Below are positions 22,111 through 48,030 of a stretch of 64,000 bases of DNA, in pieces (the first letter of the stretch is position 1; every line of letters begins with the position of its first letter). The notes under the pieces are model-generated. The model made no database searches and was not told the origin of the DNA. It saw nothing but the letters and a program-made list of their open reading frames with translations. The translations under genes were made by a program, and so were the position numbers. This DNA is from Dysidea avara. Its lineage: Eukaryota > Porifera > Demospongiae > Dictyoceratida > Dysideidae. The stretch covers positions 1,228,001 through 1,292,000 of the forward strand of contig NC_089274.1 of assembly GCF_963678975.1 (NCBI RefSeq), written 5' to 3'.

Positions 22111-24715
22111 AATTTCCAGTAAACATTCTGAGTGCTGGTGCTGATAATCTGACACAAAAGGACTATAACTATGTGATGAGTCTGTTTGAGACACCTGGAT
22201 GGGACACTGTTCTTCCTGCACCTTGTGTTCAAGGTCTTACAGAAAGTAATGGAAGATGATTTTATTATTATTGGATGGATATACAAACAGGGTCACAAAT
22301 ATAAAGTTTGGATCAAAAATAAAGTTTAGACTAGCGCTAGGCCTTTGCTCATATCCATATCCTATGTCATTCCAATAATTATCTAGACTTGCTTTGAAAG
22401 TAGAGATTGTTGGTGCTGAAGCAACTTCTGCTGGCAGGTAGTTCCATGTATTTATCACTCTCTGGGTGAAAAAGTTTGACCTTAAAAGTAGATGTGATGG
22501 TTTTTTGAAAAATTTCATGTGGTGTCCTCTTGTGCCAGTGATGCACAGAACTTAAGAGTAAAGTACCTTGACCAGTCAACATCATAATAACCGTGTAAAA
22601 GCTTGTATATAAGCTTCAATGAGATGCCGTCGGCAATAAAGAGAATAGAATCCAAGTTCTCTTAACCTTGACTCATAAGGTAGTTTGACTAGTTCATTCA
22701 CAAGTTTAGTGGCCCACCTTTGTACATTTTTAAGAGTGTCAATGTCCCGGGCTAGATATGGACACCAAAGCTGGATCCAATATTCTAGCTGTGGTCTAAC
22801 ATAAGTTTTATACAGGAAGATACACAATTCTTTGGAGAATTTTGTAAACGTTCTTTTAAGCATTCCCAGGATCCTGGTTACAGCAGCTGCAGCTTTGTCA
22901 CAGTGCAAGGAAAGTTTAAGAGAAGATGTTATCCATATTTTAGATCTTTCTCAAAATCTGTTTTTGTCAACTCCACAGTAGACCCCAAAGTTTCCATTGT
23001 ATAATTTGCACACTTTGCACTTCTCTAAGTTAGGTTCAGTAACCAGATTCCATTCCATTCTTGCATGTTATTCAAGTCTCTTGGAGTTTCGTCACATCAC
23101 ATATGCTTCTAATTATTGAAAATATCTTTGTGTCATCTGTAAAGACACCTAATTCAGACTGGATAGCTTCAGCAAGATCATTTATATAACACAAAAAGCA
23201 GTAGCCCTTGAGAAACTCAGCTAGTTACCCCAGACCATTGACCGCACACCTCCATTTAGTACTACCCTCTGGAATCTACCAAGTAGGAAACTCTTCAACC
23301 ATAACAACAGACTGCCACCTATTCTGTATCCCTTCAACTTTTCAATGAGCCTAAAATGAGGTAACAAATTAAAAGCTTTGCTATAGCCCAAGCAGATTAC
23401 ATCAACATCACCAGAGTCCACTGCATCCGTCTAAGCTTCAAGTGTTTTGAGTAAATTGTAAAACAGGATTTTTTAGGGACAAAACCATGTTGGTAGTGAA
23501 GCATTATCTGGCCCTAATCATTGATTCCAATATTTTGATGTTGTCAGTGAATTGGCCACTTTTCCTGTTGGTACGTACTTGGCAAGAAAGGGAAATAAAG
23601 TTGTGCTCTTGAGTCCTATGTTGACAATGCTGTTAGATGCAAGCATGCCAGAATGGCCAAACCATCTTGTTGGAGAGTTGGCAGCAGATATGACAGACAA
23701 TATGACATTCCTCGACAGACTAAGAAACTATCTCCTCAAGTCTTTTTGTCAAGCCATTCTCTCACCTAGCTTATGGAAATAAAGTATACCGAAAAGGTTA
23801 TGGAAAGAGTGGACTTCACTAGCCATGTTGGAATTAGCATTCCTCTGATTATAACCACCGTGATGGGTTTTGAGTACCCAAAGACTAGCCATGCTCTTAC
23901 CCACTATGTTGGACCAATTCTTATGAGTTCTCTGCCCCCAATTGATGAAAAGATGAGTGGTTGGTTGAATACCAAGGAGGAAAAATCTGTAGTATGGGAA
24001 CAACAGGACTCTTAACTGTCAAAATGGCAAAGGCACTTGTTGAAGGGATCTTGTCCACAAGGTACGTATTTATGATGTGTGGTCACTGTGCAAAAGTAAC
24101 CAAAATGTTTTGAAGGATATTTATTGTTGAAAGAAGAGATTTTACATATCAAGTTAGGTGCCCCAACAATCTCTCCTCAAGTATCCTGCTGTAGCTATAG
24201 CTATACTACACTGTGGTATGAACAGACTTCAAGAAACTCTCTTTCATGGAATACCAGTAATGTGCATACCATATGCTTTTGACCAGTATGAACTGGCCAC
24301 TAGATTGAATTCTTTTGGGGCAGGGATTGGGTTGACCAGGACTAATATATCTACACAGATAATTACAAACGCAGTGACTTAGTCTACCATTTCTGAAAGC
24401 AAAGAGTACTTCAAACAAGCTAGGAAGATTTGTAAGATGCATATGTTTGCTGGTGGAGTTAAAACAGCTGCTAATCTTGTAGAGTTTTATTCAGACATTG
24501 CATATGACCATCTGGTTTTAAGTTCGATTAAAGATCATAGAAAAAGTAGGGAGGTCTCCTACACTTGCAGATATAGTAGTGGACAATTAATCCCTAATTC
24601 AGTCTATGTGTACTGTTTGCTCCTGATCCTGGACTGTCTGTTGATCTACTGTTCCTACAAACTACTGAAGTGTTGTTGTAGAGTTTGCTGTAGTAAGAAG
24701 CAAAAAGTTGAATAG
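22111..24715 (+). pseudogene. UDP-glycosyltransferase pseudogene, 5'-truncated and split by a LINE
   Basis: Closely matches the intact UGT at 28601-30214. The left piece, 22111-22258, equals roughly codons 96-152 with small deletions. The right piece, 23534-24715, equals roughly codon 153 to the stop. The first 95 codons and signal peptide are gone. Frame breaks include a shortened segment near 23775-23810, loss of the region around WVPQ (near 24120-24160), and an in-frame stop near 24378. The C-terminal membrane segment (VYCLLLILDCLLIYCSYKLL) and dibasic tail remain readable. High identity to the neighbour indicates a fairly recent tandem duplicate. Confidence 0.92.
22259..23533 (-). mobile_element. 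Decayed LINE (Jockey/CR1/L2-like reverse transcriptase) inserted in the UGT pseudogene
   Basis: Minus-strand fragments in 5' to 3' order: VDVICLGYSKAFNLLPHFRL (RT motif; usual D is G here), then LYKTYVRPQLEYWIQLWCPY and TLKNVQRWATKLVNELVKL, then TQRVINTWNYLPAEVASAP and ISTFKASLDNYW. This is the standard order of the RT C-terminal half in non-LTR elements of the Jockey/CR1/L2 type. Breaks and stops show it is dead. It ends in an ATT-rich 3' tail (22262-22275). It separates two halves of the UGT pseudogene exactly (between GATGATTTT and the following GATGTTGTCAG), which places the insertion after the duplication. Confidence 0.85.
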
Positions 24716-27700
24716 TGTTGATGATCATGATGTCGTGTGTAGTTTACCTCATAACTACTTTTGCTGGCACCTTGACTCACTAATGAGGGTAAACAGTGGA
24801 TACTAGATAAAGTAACATAAGAAAAGTATCTTAGGATCTCGCTCTTAATTACATATACAAATCTCTCTCATTTAACCTCTGATGTCACTCCAATAATTAT
24901 AATAGCACTTCAAAACATTTTGAGATTGCTATTTTGTGCATGTATGTATACATCATGAATGGATATTGATTCTTACATATGAGGTACAGTACACTGTGAT
25001 AGGTAGGAATTGGGTGGATGTGCCTGGCAGGACTGCTGGGGAGTCACTTGTGAGGCATAAGACTTCTTAGTTGTGCAGCCAATGTCTTTTTATTATGTAT
25101 AATCATAGGAGGCCTGGGTTCCTATTAATGTTCTGACTAATTTCGAGTGGCCATGTATATGTCTGCATGGCACTTTTCAACCTAACCCGTTCAACAGCCA
25201 GGTTAAGCTCCCATCATGGACGAATCACTGCCAAGATTTGTGTAATATAAAATATTGTGACATGTTAATTATCCCACTAATGGTTAGTCAGCCACTATAT
25301 GTACATTTATTGAAGTGGGTGATGAAATATTATCTTTGTGATTATACATTATAATATCGAGTGCATTCATGTTGTGAGTTTGAAAGATTGATTAAATATT
25401 TTTCAGTTGGATTATTTGCTGAATCATCCAATGTGACATAACATTGTATAAGATATAATCATTTGTGTATCGAAGAGCTAGCTGTTACCTGTATGCACAG
25501 CTCTTCAATTTGCTTTAAGCCATGAAGTAACACAGCTGATATGTCCAAGCAATAGAATATAAAATATTCCTTCCGATTTTCTTTCAAATGGAATAATGTA
25601 AAAGGACAACTGGACTGGACAGTACAACTAAAGTACTTCCAGATACTAAACACTAGTGATTTTTGGGGTGGAAAATCAACATGTAAAGGAAAGTTACACA
25701 CATAAGAATGACACTTGTATTTAGCATGTGGAAGTGTTTTTAAAACTTTACATGTTGACAGTATTGGACCCAATTGCAATGTATATGTATACTCTAATAG
25801 AACAATACAGTATACAGGTACATCCACTTGTACACAGTGTGTACGTCTGTTTCTTTTGTTATTTACATGTTAATGAGCCACCCCAAAAATATGAGGTGTG
25901 CTGTGTCAGGATGTATTTTTTGTTCTTAATGTACTGTATGATCTATTAGAGTACATTGGGACCAATAGTGTAAAAATTTAAAATACTTCCAAATGCTTCA
26001 CATATAAACAAAATATAGTAGCCATTAAGCAATGAGTTTTCTGCTTGTTTTGTTCAGCTTGTAGGATCCCAATATATTACCCAAGTAGTATGATCTGGCA
26101 AGTAAACACAGTGTATACATATACATTCAAATATGACACCTGAACAGTATACAGGTAATACATACTGCTTAAGAATTTGCATCTATATAAAGGAATGTAA
26201 GATGGTATATTACTATACTGCATGGTTGTTATGTTATTCGGTACTCTATTGACATATGAGAAGTTAGTGTATTCATTTCTCCGTAGTAACGTATAGTCCA
26301 GCAACTGCTCAGTAGTGAACAGTTTGCATATTAATTTTAGTGATCAGAACCAAGAGGCCCACTGTTACAACAAGGTGAAAAGCACTCTTAACTTGACTAG
26401 TATTTAAATGTGCTATATGTGTTATCTTGTATAGTATGTAGACGTCAACTGATGCAGTCAGTCAAGCAGTTGGTATACATGCTTCATACATTGTTTATGT
26501 TAATATACTGTGTAAGAATCCTATGTCATAGTTTGGAGTATATGTATCATCACTATGAATATATATGCCAATGTGTAGTTCATATTAAACATATCATGAT
26601 AGGCTTCCTTTGTCTGGATTTGTAATTCTCCATAAATATTTACAAGAATATATGTCTAATGTCTTGTAGTTTTATAAATAGGCTTTGTGTAAGTGGGCCT
26701 TCTTATGTAGATACATAACAGTTTGGTTGTAAACAAGACACTTAACAACTAGTGCACTATGTATCATAATGTGTGGGCCATTAGGACTATAATATATTAC
26801 CAAGAGTAAATAATGGAAGAGATATTATGTATATATCTTTTTTCAAAATTTTATTTTCTGTTATAGCTCTATCTGGTTCATTATTCTCAGCTGCGTATTG
26901 TTTACATCCTCATTGGACATGGTCAGGACCACAGTATTCAGTGGAGTATTAACAATGAGGAATTGTCCAAAATGTTCCCTAAAAAAAAATTTCTAGTGAC
27001 TAAAATTACTAAGACTGTCATTATATTTATTTCTTATCACCACCCATATCAATTTTTAGAGCCCCTCTACTAGTTTTGTTTCACTGCTGTAATAGAACAA
27101 TAATCTACTATTATGAACAGTCTTGCATCACCCCCACCCACATCTGCATTGCCTCACATAGCTAGAATGGGAAACAAGTAACACCAACCAAACAATATTT
27201 CCTGCCATAAAGTATGTTTTCATTCATAAGGATCACCGGAACTGTGCAGTAGTGCTACATAGTATATGAGATCATGAAGGTTTGCAAGAAACATCACCCA
27301 AAGACTAGCCTTCATATTGATATATGGCAGGTCCAAATGCCGTGCATCAAAATCTTTTGACAAGTTTTAGCTACAGGAATATAAAAATAATATTATTGAT
27401 TAGCTGACTGATGCCTTTAGCCAAGTGTAACTTGACAACATATGAGAATGCTACTGTGATGGGTTTGATTGACTATATTTGGTGTTACTTAGACTCAACT
27501 TGCCTTTTTGTCCACTGCAGCAGCTACAATGAACTTATTACTCAATTTTGTCCTTTGTTGTGACATTTCTTTTTCCACTACATCATATAGACATTAATTT
27601 GTGGGTAGCACATTAACGAGGCAATATTTCATCTTTCAGAAATAATTTCAGAGGTAACTTACGAAATTTCAGGTCAATACCTACCCCTCGCACATCAATG

Positions 27701-28600
27701 GCTGGCTTCTTGTATCTAGTCTGGCTAGTGGCTGGTCCAGCCAAGGCTCCCACCAAATTAGCAGGCAGATTAGTTTGGTGGCTATCTGGCACTAATGAGA
27801 ATCCTTCATAGTGGGTGGATAACCAATTGCAGAGACATTTCTCACACTGTTCTTACTGTGAAACAGGTGGGACATAGCTAAAAATGGTGTGAAATTGCCA
27901 CCTCACTTCGCACCTCACTTTTTACAAGGCTTTTGATAGTGCTAATGAGGCCATACCACATGTTTCATGAATTGTTTGCCTTCTAGTAGTGACCCAGCAG
28001 GTCGAAATATGAATAAAATCATTTCAGATGTAACTGACATGTTTATCATGTTTCGTTAGAGTTTATATGACTGCTCTATTAGAGTATCTCAATCTTGACA
28101 GGTGCAAAAGCTTCAAAACAAAGTGATGGAACTCCATTTCCTTCCCTATTCTATTAAACCTGCTAATGCTTGTGCAATATTAAAGAGTCTACGTACTCTT
28201 TTAAGAGATTACATGATTTACATTTATTTATTTTCATTAAGACATTATGGCACAAGTGCTGAAGGTCTGTAGGGCACCTGGTCCTACAGCCTGTTACAGA
28301 AAGTATGCTTGAAAAGGTGGAGATTTATTTTGGATTTACCGGCAAAACTATAGATAAATCTATGCCAAAACATTCACCCGCCGCATCCGTAAAATAAACT
28401 TGTCATGGCCTGATTTATTCGCTGTAGACTATAGCCGTTCCTCCTTATTAGAGTACAAAATAAGAAATACACTAGTGACTTTAAACATCAACTTGGGGCG
28501 CGCCCTGCTTTGTATAATGCGAAGGGGCGGGCGCTGCAGGTTACGCCGAGACGAAAAATTTCTTTCATCCTTTCTAAAACTCACGTGAGGAGTTTAAGGG
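24716..28600. other. Intergenic spacer between UGT pseudogene and UGT gene
   Basis: AT-rich, no intact gene. Holds one degraded HECW exon copy (26881-26970) and several copies of the dispersed TACTCTAATAGA motif (25791, 25934, 28073). A short GC-rich stretch at 28495-28560 (GGGGCGGGCG and CpGs) just upstream of the UGT start may be its core promoter. Confidence 0.6.
26881..26970 (+). pseudogene. Degraded copy of HECW exon 2 and its upstream intron edge
   Basis: Matches 35440-35570: TTATTCTCAGCTG, then ATCCTCATTG, GGTCAGGACCACA and CAGTATTCAGTGGAGTATTA followed by ACAATGAGGAATTGT. A stretch in the middle is deleted. Intronic bases are included, so it arose by DNA duplication. Confidence 0.75.
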
Positions 28601-30214
28601 ATGCTTCGTGTTTTTACGACTTTATTGGCACTGTTTGGTACGCAGTGTACAGCAACAAACCAACCTCCAAAGGTAGAAACTGTAGTTGAAGTTGAACCGA
28701 ACAAGCTGGAGTGGGTGGATCAACCTCTATCAATCCTGATGACAGCTGGCTTTTTCCCAGGCCACCTGTACCCCATGCTCGGTCTGGGTGAGGAACTGAT
28801 AAAGAGAGGCCACAATGTCACACTGTGTACAACCGTTATGGAAGGTTCCCATGTTATTCCCAGCCTGCCAGAAAAGCTGGGTATAAACATTCTGAGTGCT
28901 GGTGCTGATAATCTGACACAAAAGGACTACGACTATGTGATGAGTCTGTTTGAGGCACCTGGATGGGACACCGTTAGAGATTACCTGCTCCCTGCACCTT
29001 GGCAATGGACTGTGTTCAAGGTCTTACAGAAAGTAACGGAAGTAAACATGGATGATTTTGACATCATTGTCAGTGAACTGGCCACTGTACCTGTTGCTAC
29101 ATACTTGGCAAGAAAGGGAAACAAAGTTGTACTTTTAAGCTCTTTGTTACCAGGAATGACAGACGGAAGCATGCCAGAGTGGCCAAGCCCTCTTGTTGGG
29201 TTTTCAGCAGACATGACAGATGATATGACATTCCTCAACAGATTGAAATGCCATCTCCTCAGTTTCATTGTCAAGCCATTTTCTCGTATAGCATATGGAG
29301 ATAAAATATACCAAGAAATCGCTGACTATTCAAAGATTATGGAGGGTGTGTCCTTTACTAGAGACGCTGGAGTTAGCATTCCTCTGATTATAACCACCGT
29401 GATGGGTTTTGAGTACCCAAAGACTAGTCATGCTCTTACCCACTATGTTGGACCAATTCTTATGAGTTCTCCACCCCCAATTGATGAAGAGATGAGTGGT
29501 TGGTTGAATACTAAGGAGAAGAAATCTGTTGTCTACATCAGTATGGGAACAACAGCATTCATATCTGTCAAAATGGCAAAGGCACTTGTTGAAGGAATCC
29601 TGCCTACAAGATACGATGTTGTGTGGTCGCTGCGTAAGAGTAACCACGATGTTTTAAAGGAATTCACTTTGGAAAAGAAGAGATTTTGCATCTCAAGTTG
29701 GGTGCCCCAACAATCTCTCCTCGAGCATCCTGCCGTTGCTATAGCTATACTACACTGTGGTATGAACGGACTTCAAGAAACTCTCTTTCATGGAATACCA
29801 GTAATATGCATACCATATGCTTTTGACCAGTATGAACTGGCCACTAGATTGAATTCTTTTGGGGCAGGGATTGGGTTGACCAGGACTAATATATCTGCAC
29901 AGATAATCACAAACGCAGTGACTAGCATTTCTGAAAGCAAAGAATACTTCAAACAAGCTAGGAAGATTCGTAAGATGCATATGTTTGCTGGTGGAGTTAA
30001 AACAGCTGCCAATCTTGTAGAGTTTTATTCAGATATTGGATACAACCATCTGGTTCCAGCCTACATCAAGTATGGATGGAGTTGGGTGCAATATTACAAC
30101 TTTGACGTGTACTGTTTGCTCCTGATCCTGGACTGTCTGTTGATCTACTGTTCCTACAAACTAGTGAAGTCTTGCTGTAGAGTTTGCTGTAGTAAGAAGC
30201 GAAAAGTTGAATAG
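28601..30214 (+). CDS. UDP-glycosyltransferase (UGT family, GT1), single exon
   Basis: Transfers a sugar from a UDP-sugar to small lipophilic acceptors; UGTs act in the ER lumen. 537 residues, usual family length. Start M-LRVFTTLLALFGTQCTA is a signal peptide. H55 in PGHLYP fits the catalytic base. The partner Asp of vertebrate UGTs is Glu here (FDIIVSE, E159), as in many invertebrate UGTs. The donor-binding signature runs from W367 (WVPQQSLLEHPAVA) to DQ at 409-410, with HCG in place of the usual THGG. A C-terminal membrane segment (about 503-522) is followed by a cysteine-rich tail ending KKRKVE, a KxKxx-type ER retrieval signal. It has no introns. A decayed tandem copy lies upstream; ATTAAA at 30323 may serve polyadenylation. 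The substrate cannot be inferred. Confidence 0.95.
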   Translation: MLRVFTTLLALFGTQCTATNQPPKVETVVEVEPNKLEWVDQPLSILMTAGFFPGHLYPMLGLGEELIKRGHNVTLCTTVMEGSHVIPSLPEKLGINILSAGADNLTQKDYDYVMSLFEAPGWDTVRDYLLPAPWQWTVFKVLQKVTEVNMDDFDIIVSELATVPVATYLARKGNKVVLLSSLLPGMTDGSMPEWPSPLVGFSADMTDDMTFLNRLKCHLLSFIVKPFSRIAYGDKIYQEIADYSKIMEGVSFTRDAGVSIPLIITTVMGFEYPKTSHALTHYVGPILMSSPPPIDEEMSGWLNTKEKKSVVYISMGTTAFISVKMAKALVEGILPTRYDVVWSLRKSNHDVLKEFTLEKKRFCISSWVPQQSLLEHPAVAIAILHCGMNGLQETLFHGIPVICIPYAFDQYELATRLNSFGAGIGLTRTNISAQIITNAVTSISESKEYFKQARKIRKMHMFAGGVKTAANLVEFYSDIGYNHLVPAYIKYGWSWVQYYNFDVYCLLLILDCLLIYCSYKLVKSCCRVCCSKKRKVE

Positions 30215-33200
30215 TTTTGAACCAATTATCCTGACTCCATGTTACCGTGCATGTATTTCACCTCCTGCCTACAATTGACTGTATCAGTCGCAGATTATTT
30301 GTAGGATAGGCATGCCTGATCAATTAAAGCATAAAAAATTTGGTGCCAATTACCATATCAATGAATCTGTGTGACTGCCAGAATGGCACGTTATACATTA
30401 TGAGCTGTGTTAGATATGATGACATTTTATAACACATCTTTGTGTATAACCTGCATGAAAGGGTTGATACAGGGTGTGTTCACTGGACTGATATAAACTT
30501 TGCTGAAACACATTATTTCAACTGCCAAAAGTGACCAGCTATATGACCATTATTTATTATTCACACAATCATACAGGGTTCTCAATGTCTTGTCTTGCAT
30601 ATTAGAGCATAATATGGCTACAGTAACTGCATGTAGTCTGGTTTAGTCAATTTAACAGTAAGAGCTCATAAGTAATTCTTAATTGTGCTTCTCGATGTAC
30701 ACACTATCTAAGGTAGGTAGGTAAGGCTGCTACTTTTATCGTACACTGCTCGCTCATAACAATAAATATAAACTGAACAGCTGACAATTGAATGTGCAGA
30801 CTGCTATAGGCGATGCTGTATCATTTCAAGTATGATGAGCTGAGGTTTTGTGAATAATGTGCAGTTTAATGTATTATGGTGAATCTAGTTGATTTCAAAA
30901 ATGTTTCTGTGGCCATAAAAGGCTTTAAAACAGAACAAAAAATGCTATCCATTATCCATGCAGTCCAGTCAAGATCTCACTGACCTGCCTAGATCTTTAT
31001 ACTGCCGTATGGTCACTTTGCCTCTACCTAGGCCTGTCACACTCCTACCTCTGGCAGATAAGTGGCCACATATTCCAGCTACTGCAGTACTGATTAACAC
31101 TGTGTTTTTCAGCATGTATTTTATACATATAAATCTATTCGAAGTGTGTTTTGTGGTTGAGTCAATATGACTCATACTTAGGGTATAAGTGTTCCATCTT
31201 TTGTTTGCAGGACCCCAGGAGAGAGAGGGGAGGCAAGGCTTGTTCCAGAACCTCCTTGAAGTTCACTGACATCTATATAAGGTGAGCAGGGGCCCATAAC
31301 ACTGACAAATCTCAGGCCCAAAGGCAAATTTCCTGGGGGGCATGTCCACCTACAATTTGGCTACAAATGCATGTAAGTGAAATACTCTAATAGAGCAGTC
31401 AACTACCCTTATAGAACAATCACATTTTGTATTTTTGAATGTTACGTTGCACCAACACAGTAAAAATAGTATCTCAGAGTGTTTAAGACCTGAAATATAT
31501 TCTGGGGGCATGACCCAGATCCAGTATCCATGTTTGTTGCATTCGCATAGCTACACCTCTTGACTATTTAGCTTGCTTCTGATAATATGCTTAAAATGTC
31601 AGCTTTAAAAATTTTTGGTGAAAATTGTTACCAGATTAAATCCCAGAATACAAAATTTCTTGGGGGAGCATGTCCTCAGACCCCCTAGATTTTGAAATCT
31701 GTCAACCAAAATTCCTGGCATCACCCTTGTCTTGCACCCACTTTATGTAATACTGATACTATGTAGCTACGTGTATATGCAACCCATGTACTACTTACCA
31801 CAGCAAGGGTCTAGGGCACAACCCCAGCCACTGGGAGACCTTAAATAATTATTTAATGATCCAAATTGCTATTATTTCATGAATAAATATTAATCACATA
31901 ATTTGTATAACCTGGGAATGGCGGCTATACATAAATGAAATAATTGTATACAAAGTATTATTTTGATTTCTAACTGCAATTATGTTTTGTACATATGGTG
32001 GTTAGCTATATCTAATCCCATGCATAATTAAATCATCCACACTTCAATGTCTAGTCTAGAAATACTCTTTAAAAGTTCAACACTCTACATAATTTCTAAT
32101 TCCTTCTCACACTAATAAATCTGTTAATTAATGCATGGAAATTTATATGAATGCTCTATTAAAGTATATAGGTGACTGCTCTATTAGAGTATATAGGTGA
32201 CTGCTCTATTAGAGTATATAGGTGACTGCTCTATTAGAGTATAATATTATAGATGATGTTCTATTACTGTATACCAGCATTGGTATTTGCGGACCATCTC
32301 CACGATGTAATGGCAAGCTGTTAACTTGGAACATCAGTGCCATTCATGTATGCAGCATACATGGTAATGTCACTTTCATAGTGCATGAGTGTTATGCCAT
32401 TCTGCTAAGTATATGCATGCAGGTAAGTTAAACAGCAGAACTAAGCTATAAAAGGCAATTACACTATTGATAATGCTTACCACACACTAACTATATGCAT
32501 TAAATGTACACTGATACATGTATATGGTAAGGATCTAACAGTTATTTGAAATGCACGCTACTGTGGCACAGTATAGTATTCTCACATGTATTGCCTACGT
32601 ATATGGTTCATGTGTACCCTTTATCCTGCCTATTTATCATCAACTTGCTTAAAGGCTAATACTCATTCATATTAGCATATACAAAAGGAACACTAAAGTG
32701 TTAGTGTTTGGAAATACAACTAGGTGTACAATGCCAAAATGGTGCATGGCCGTATGAAAAATCATACGCAATGGAAAAGAAAACTGTCCTATACATGCAG
32801 AACTTTATTGCCCTATGAACTACTTAACTTCTTCAGTTACAAAAAGTTTAATATAAACTGCATGAGCTTAATATGGCTATATAGTAGTGCATGGTAAACA
32901 CTTGGATTCTAATTGCAGCTATATACTGGGTATATATAGTGAGTTGGAACAATTTAATGCACCAGCTTTGAATATACTGCTGCATTTTAAGAGCTGTAGG
33001 AACCAAATGTACTATATTTGCTGAATGTTTACAGTGGGAACAATACTGATGATACAAAACCAAACCATACACTTTGCATGAATTGCTAAGTTTGTAATAT
33101 AGCTAAAAGGAGACAAATTTATTTATGTGTGTAACTTATGTGTTACCATTGAAGATGGCAAAATGGGAACCTCACATGGAGTACCTTGGGATTAGTTCGC

Positions 33201-33385
33201 ATTGATAAAAAATGATCATTGTTAAGAATTTTTGACTGAACAAGGCAGAATGTAGCTATGTGTATTTCCGAGTGTATGATTAAGTACACAATAATACTCT
33301 ATATAGCTTGTTGTATTATCATTTTAAAAATGTAAGTATAGTTTCATGGCCAGCCGTGATTGGCTAGTCACACACCCCTGTATCA
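30215..33385. other. Intergenic spacer between UGT and HECW
   Basis: About 3.2 kb, AT-rich, without a supported gene. Contains the 25-bp tandem repeat at 32147-32243 and another copy of the same motif at 31383. The stretch 31290-31710 has several G-rich CTGGGGG words of unknown origin. Confidence 0.6.
32147..32243. repeat. 25-bp tandem repeat built on the TCTATTAGAGTA motif, four copies
   Basis: Unit GGTGACTGCTCTATTAGAGT plus ATATA, repeated about four times; the first copy has diverged. The unit is the same motif that is dispersed singly elsewhere in the window. Confidence 0.92.
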
Positions 33386-33394
33386 GTGGTGTAG

Positions 33395-33469
33395 TAGTCT
33401 CGTGCCCAGACCCCACCCACTGCGTTGAATAGTACTCAACGCAGTGGGTGGGGTCTGGGCACGAGACTA
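33395..33469. mobile_element. 75-bp palindromic mini-element, 9-bp target duplication
   Basis: A perfect hairpin (arm TAGTCTCGTGCCCAGACCCC and onward) flanked by perfect 9-bp repeats GTGGTGTAG at 33386-33394 and 33470-33478. It lies 110 bases upstream of the HECW start codon, so it is probably within or beside that promoter. Arm interiors differ from the copies at 18030 and 18626; only the TAGTCT ends are shared. Confidence 0.9.
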
Positions 33470-33578
33470 GTGGTGTAGCTGTCCTTATGCCATCTCTGAC
33501 TCACGTGAGAGCATCCAGATAGCCACGGGAAATACCCGTTTATTCCAGTAAGAGAGTGAGAAGCTGAGTGAGTAGTTG

Positions 33579-47918
<14,340 letters not shown>

Positions 47919-48030
47919 TATTTATAAAATTTGAAAAATTGTATTATGTGCATACAATGGACTATAATAATCTTTTTTTAAATATAATTGTCTATACAAA
48001 GAAACGGTTACAATCACATACAACACATAA

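Noticed and set aside
32147-32243. Regular short repeats resembling a CRISPR array
   Set aside because: Units are contiguous without unique spacers, and the genome is eukaryotic.
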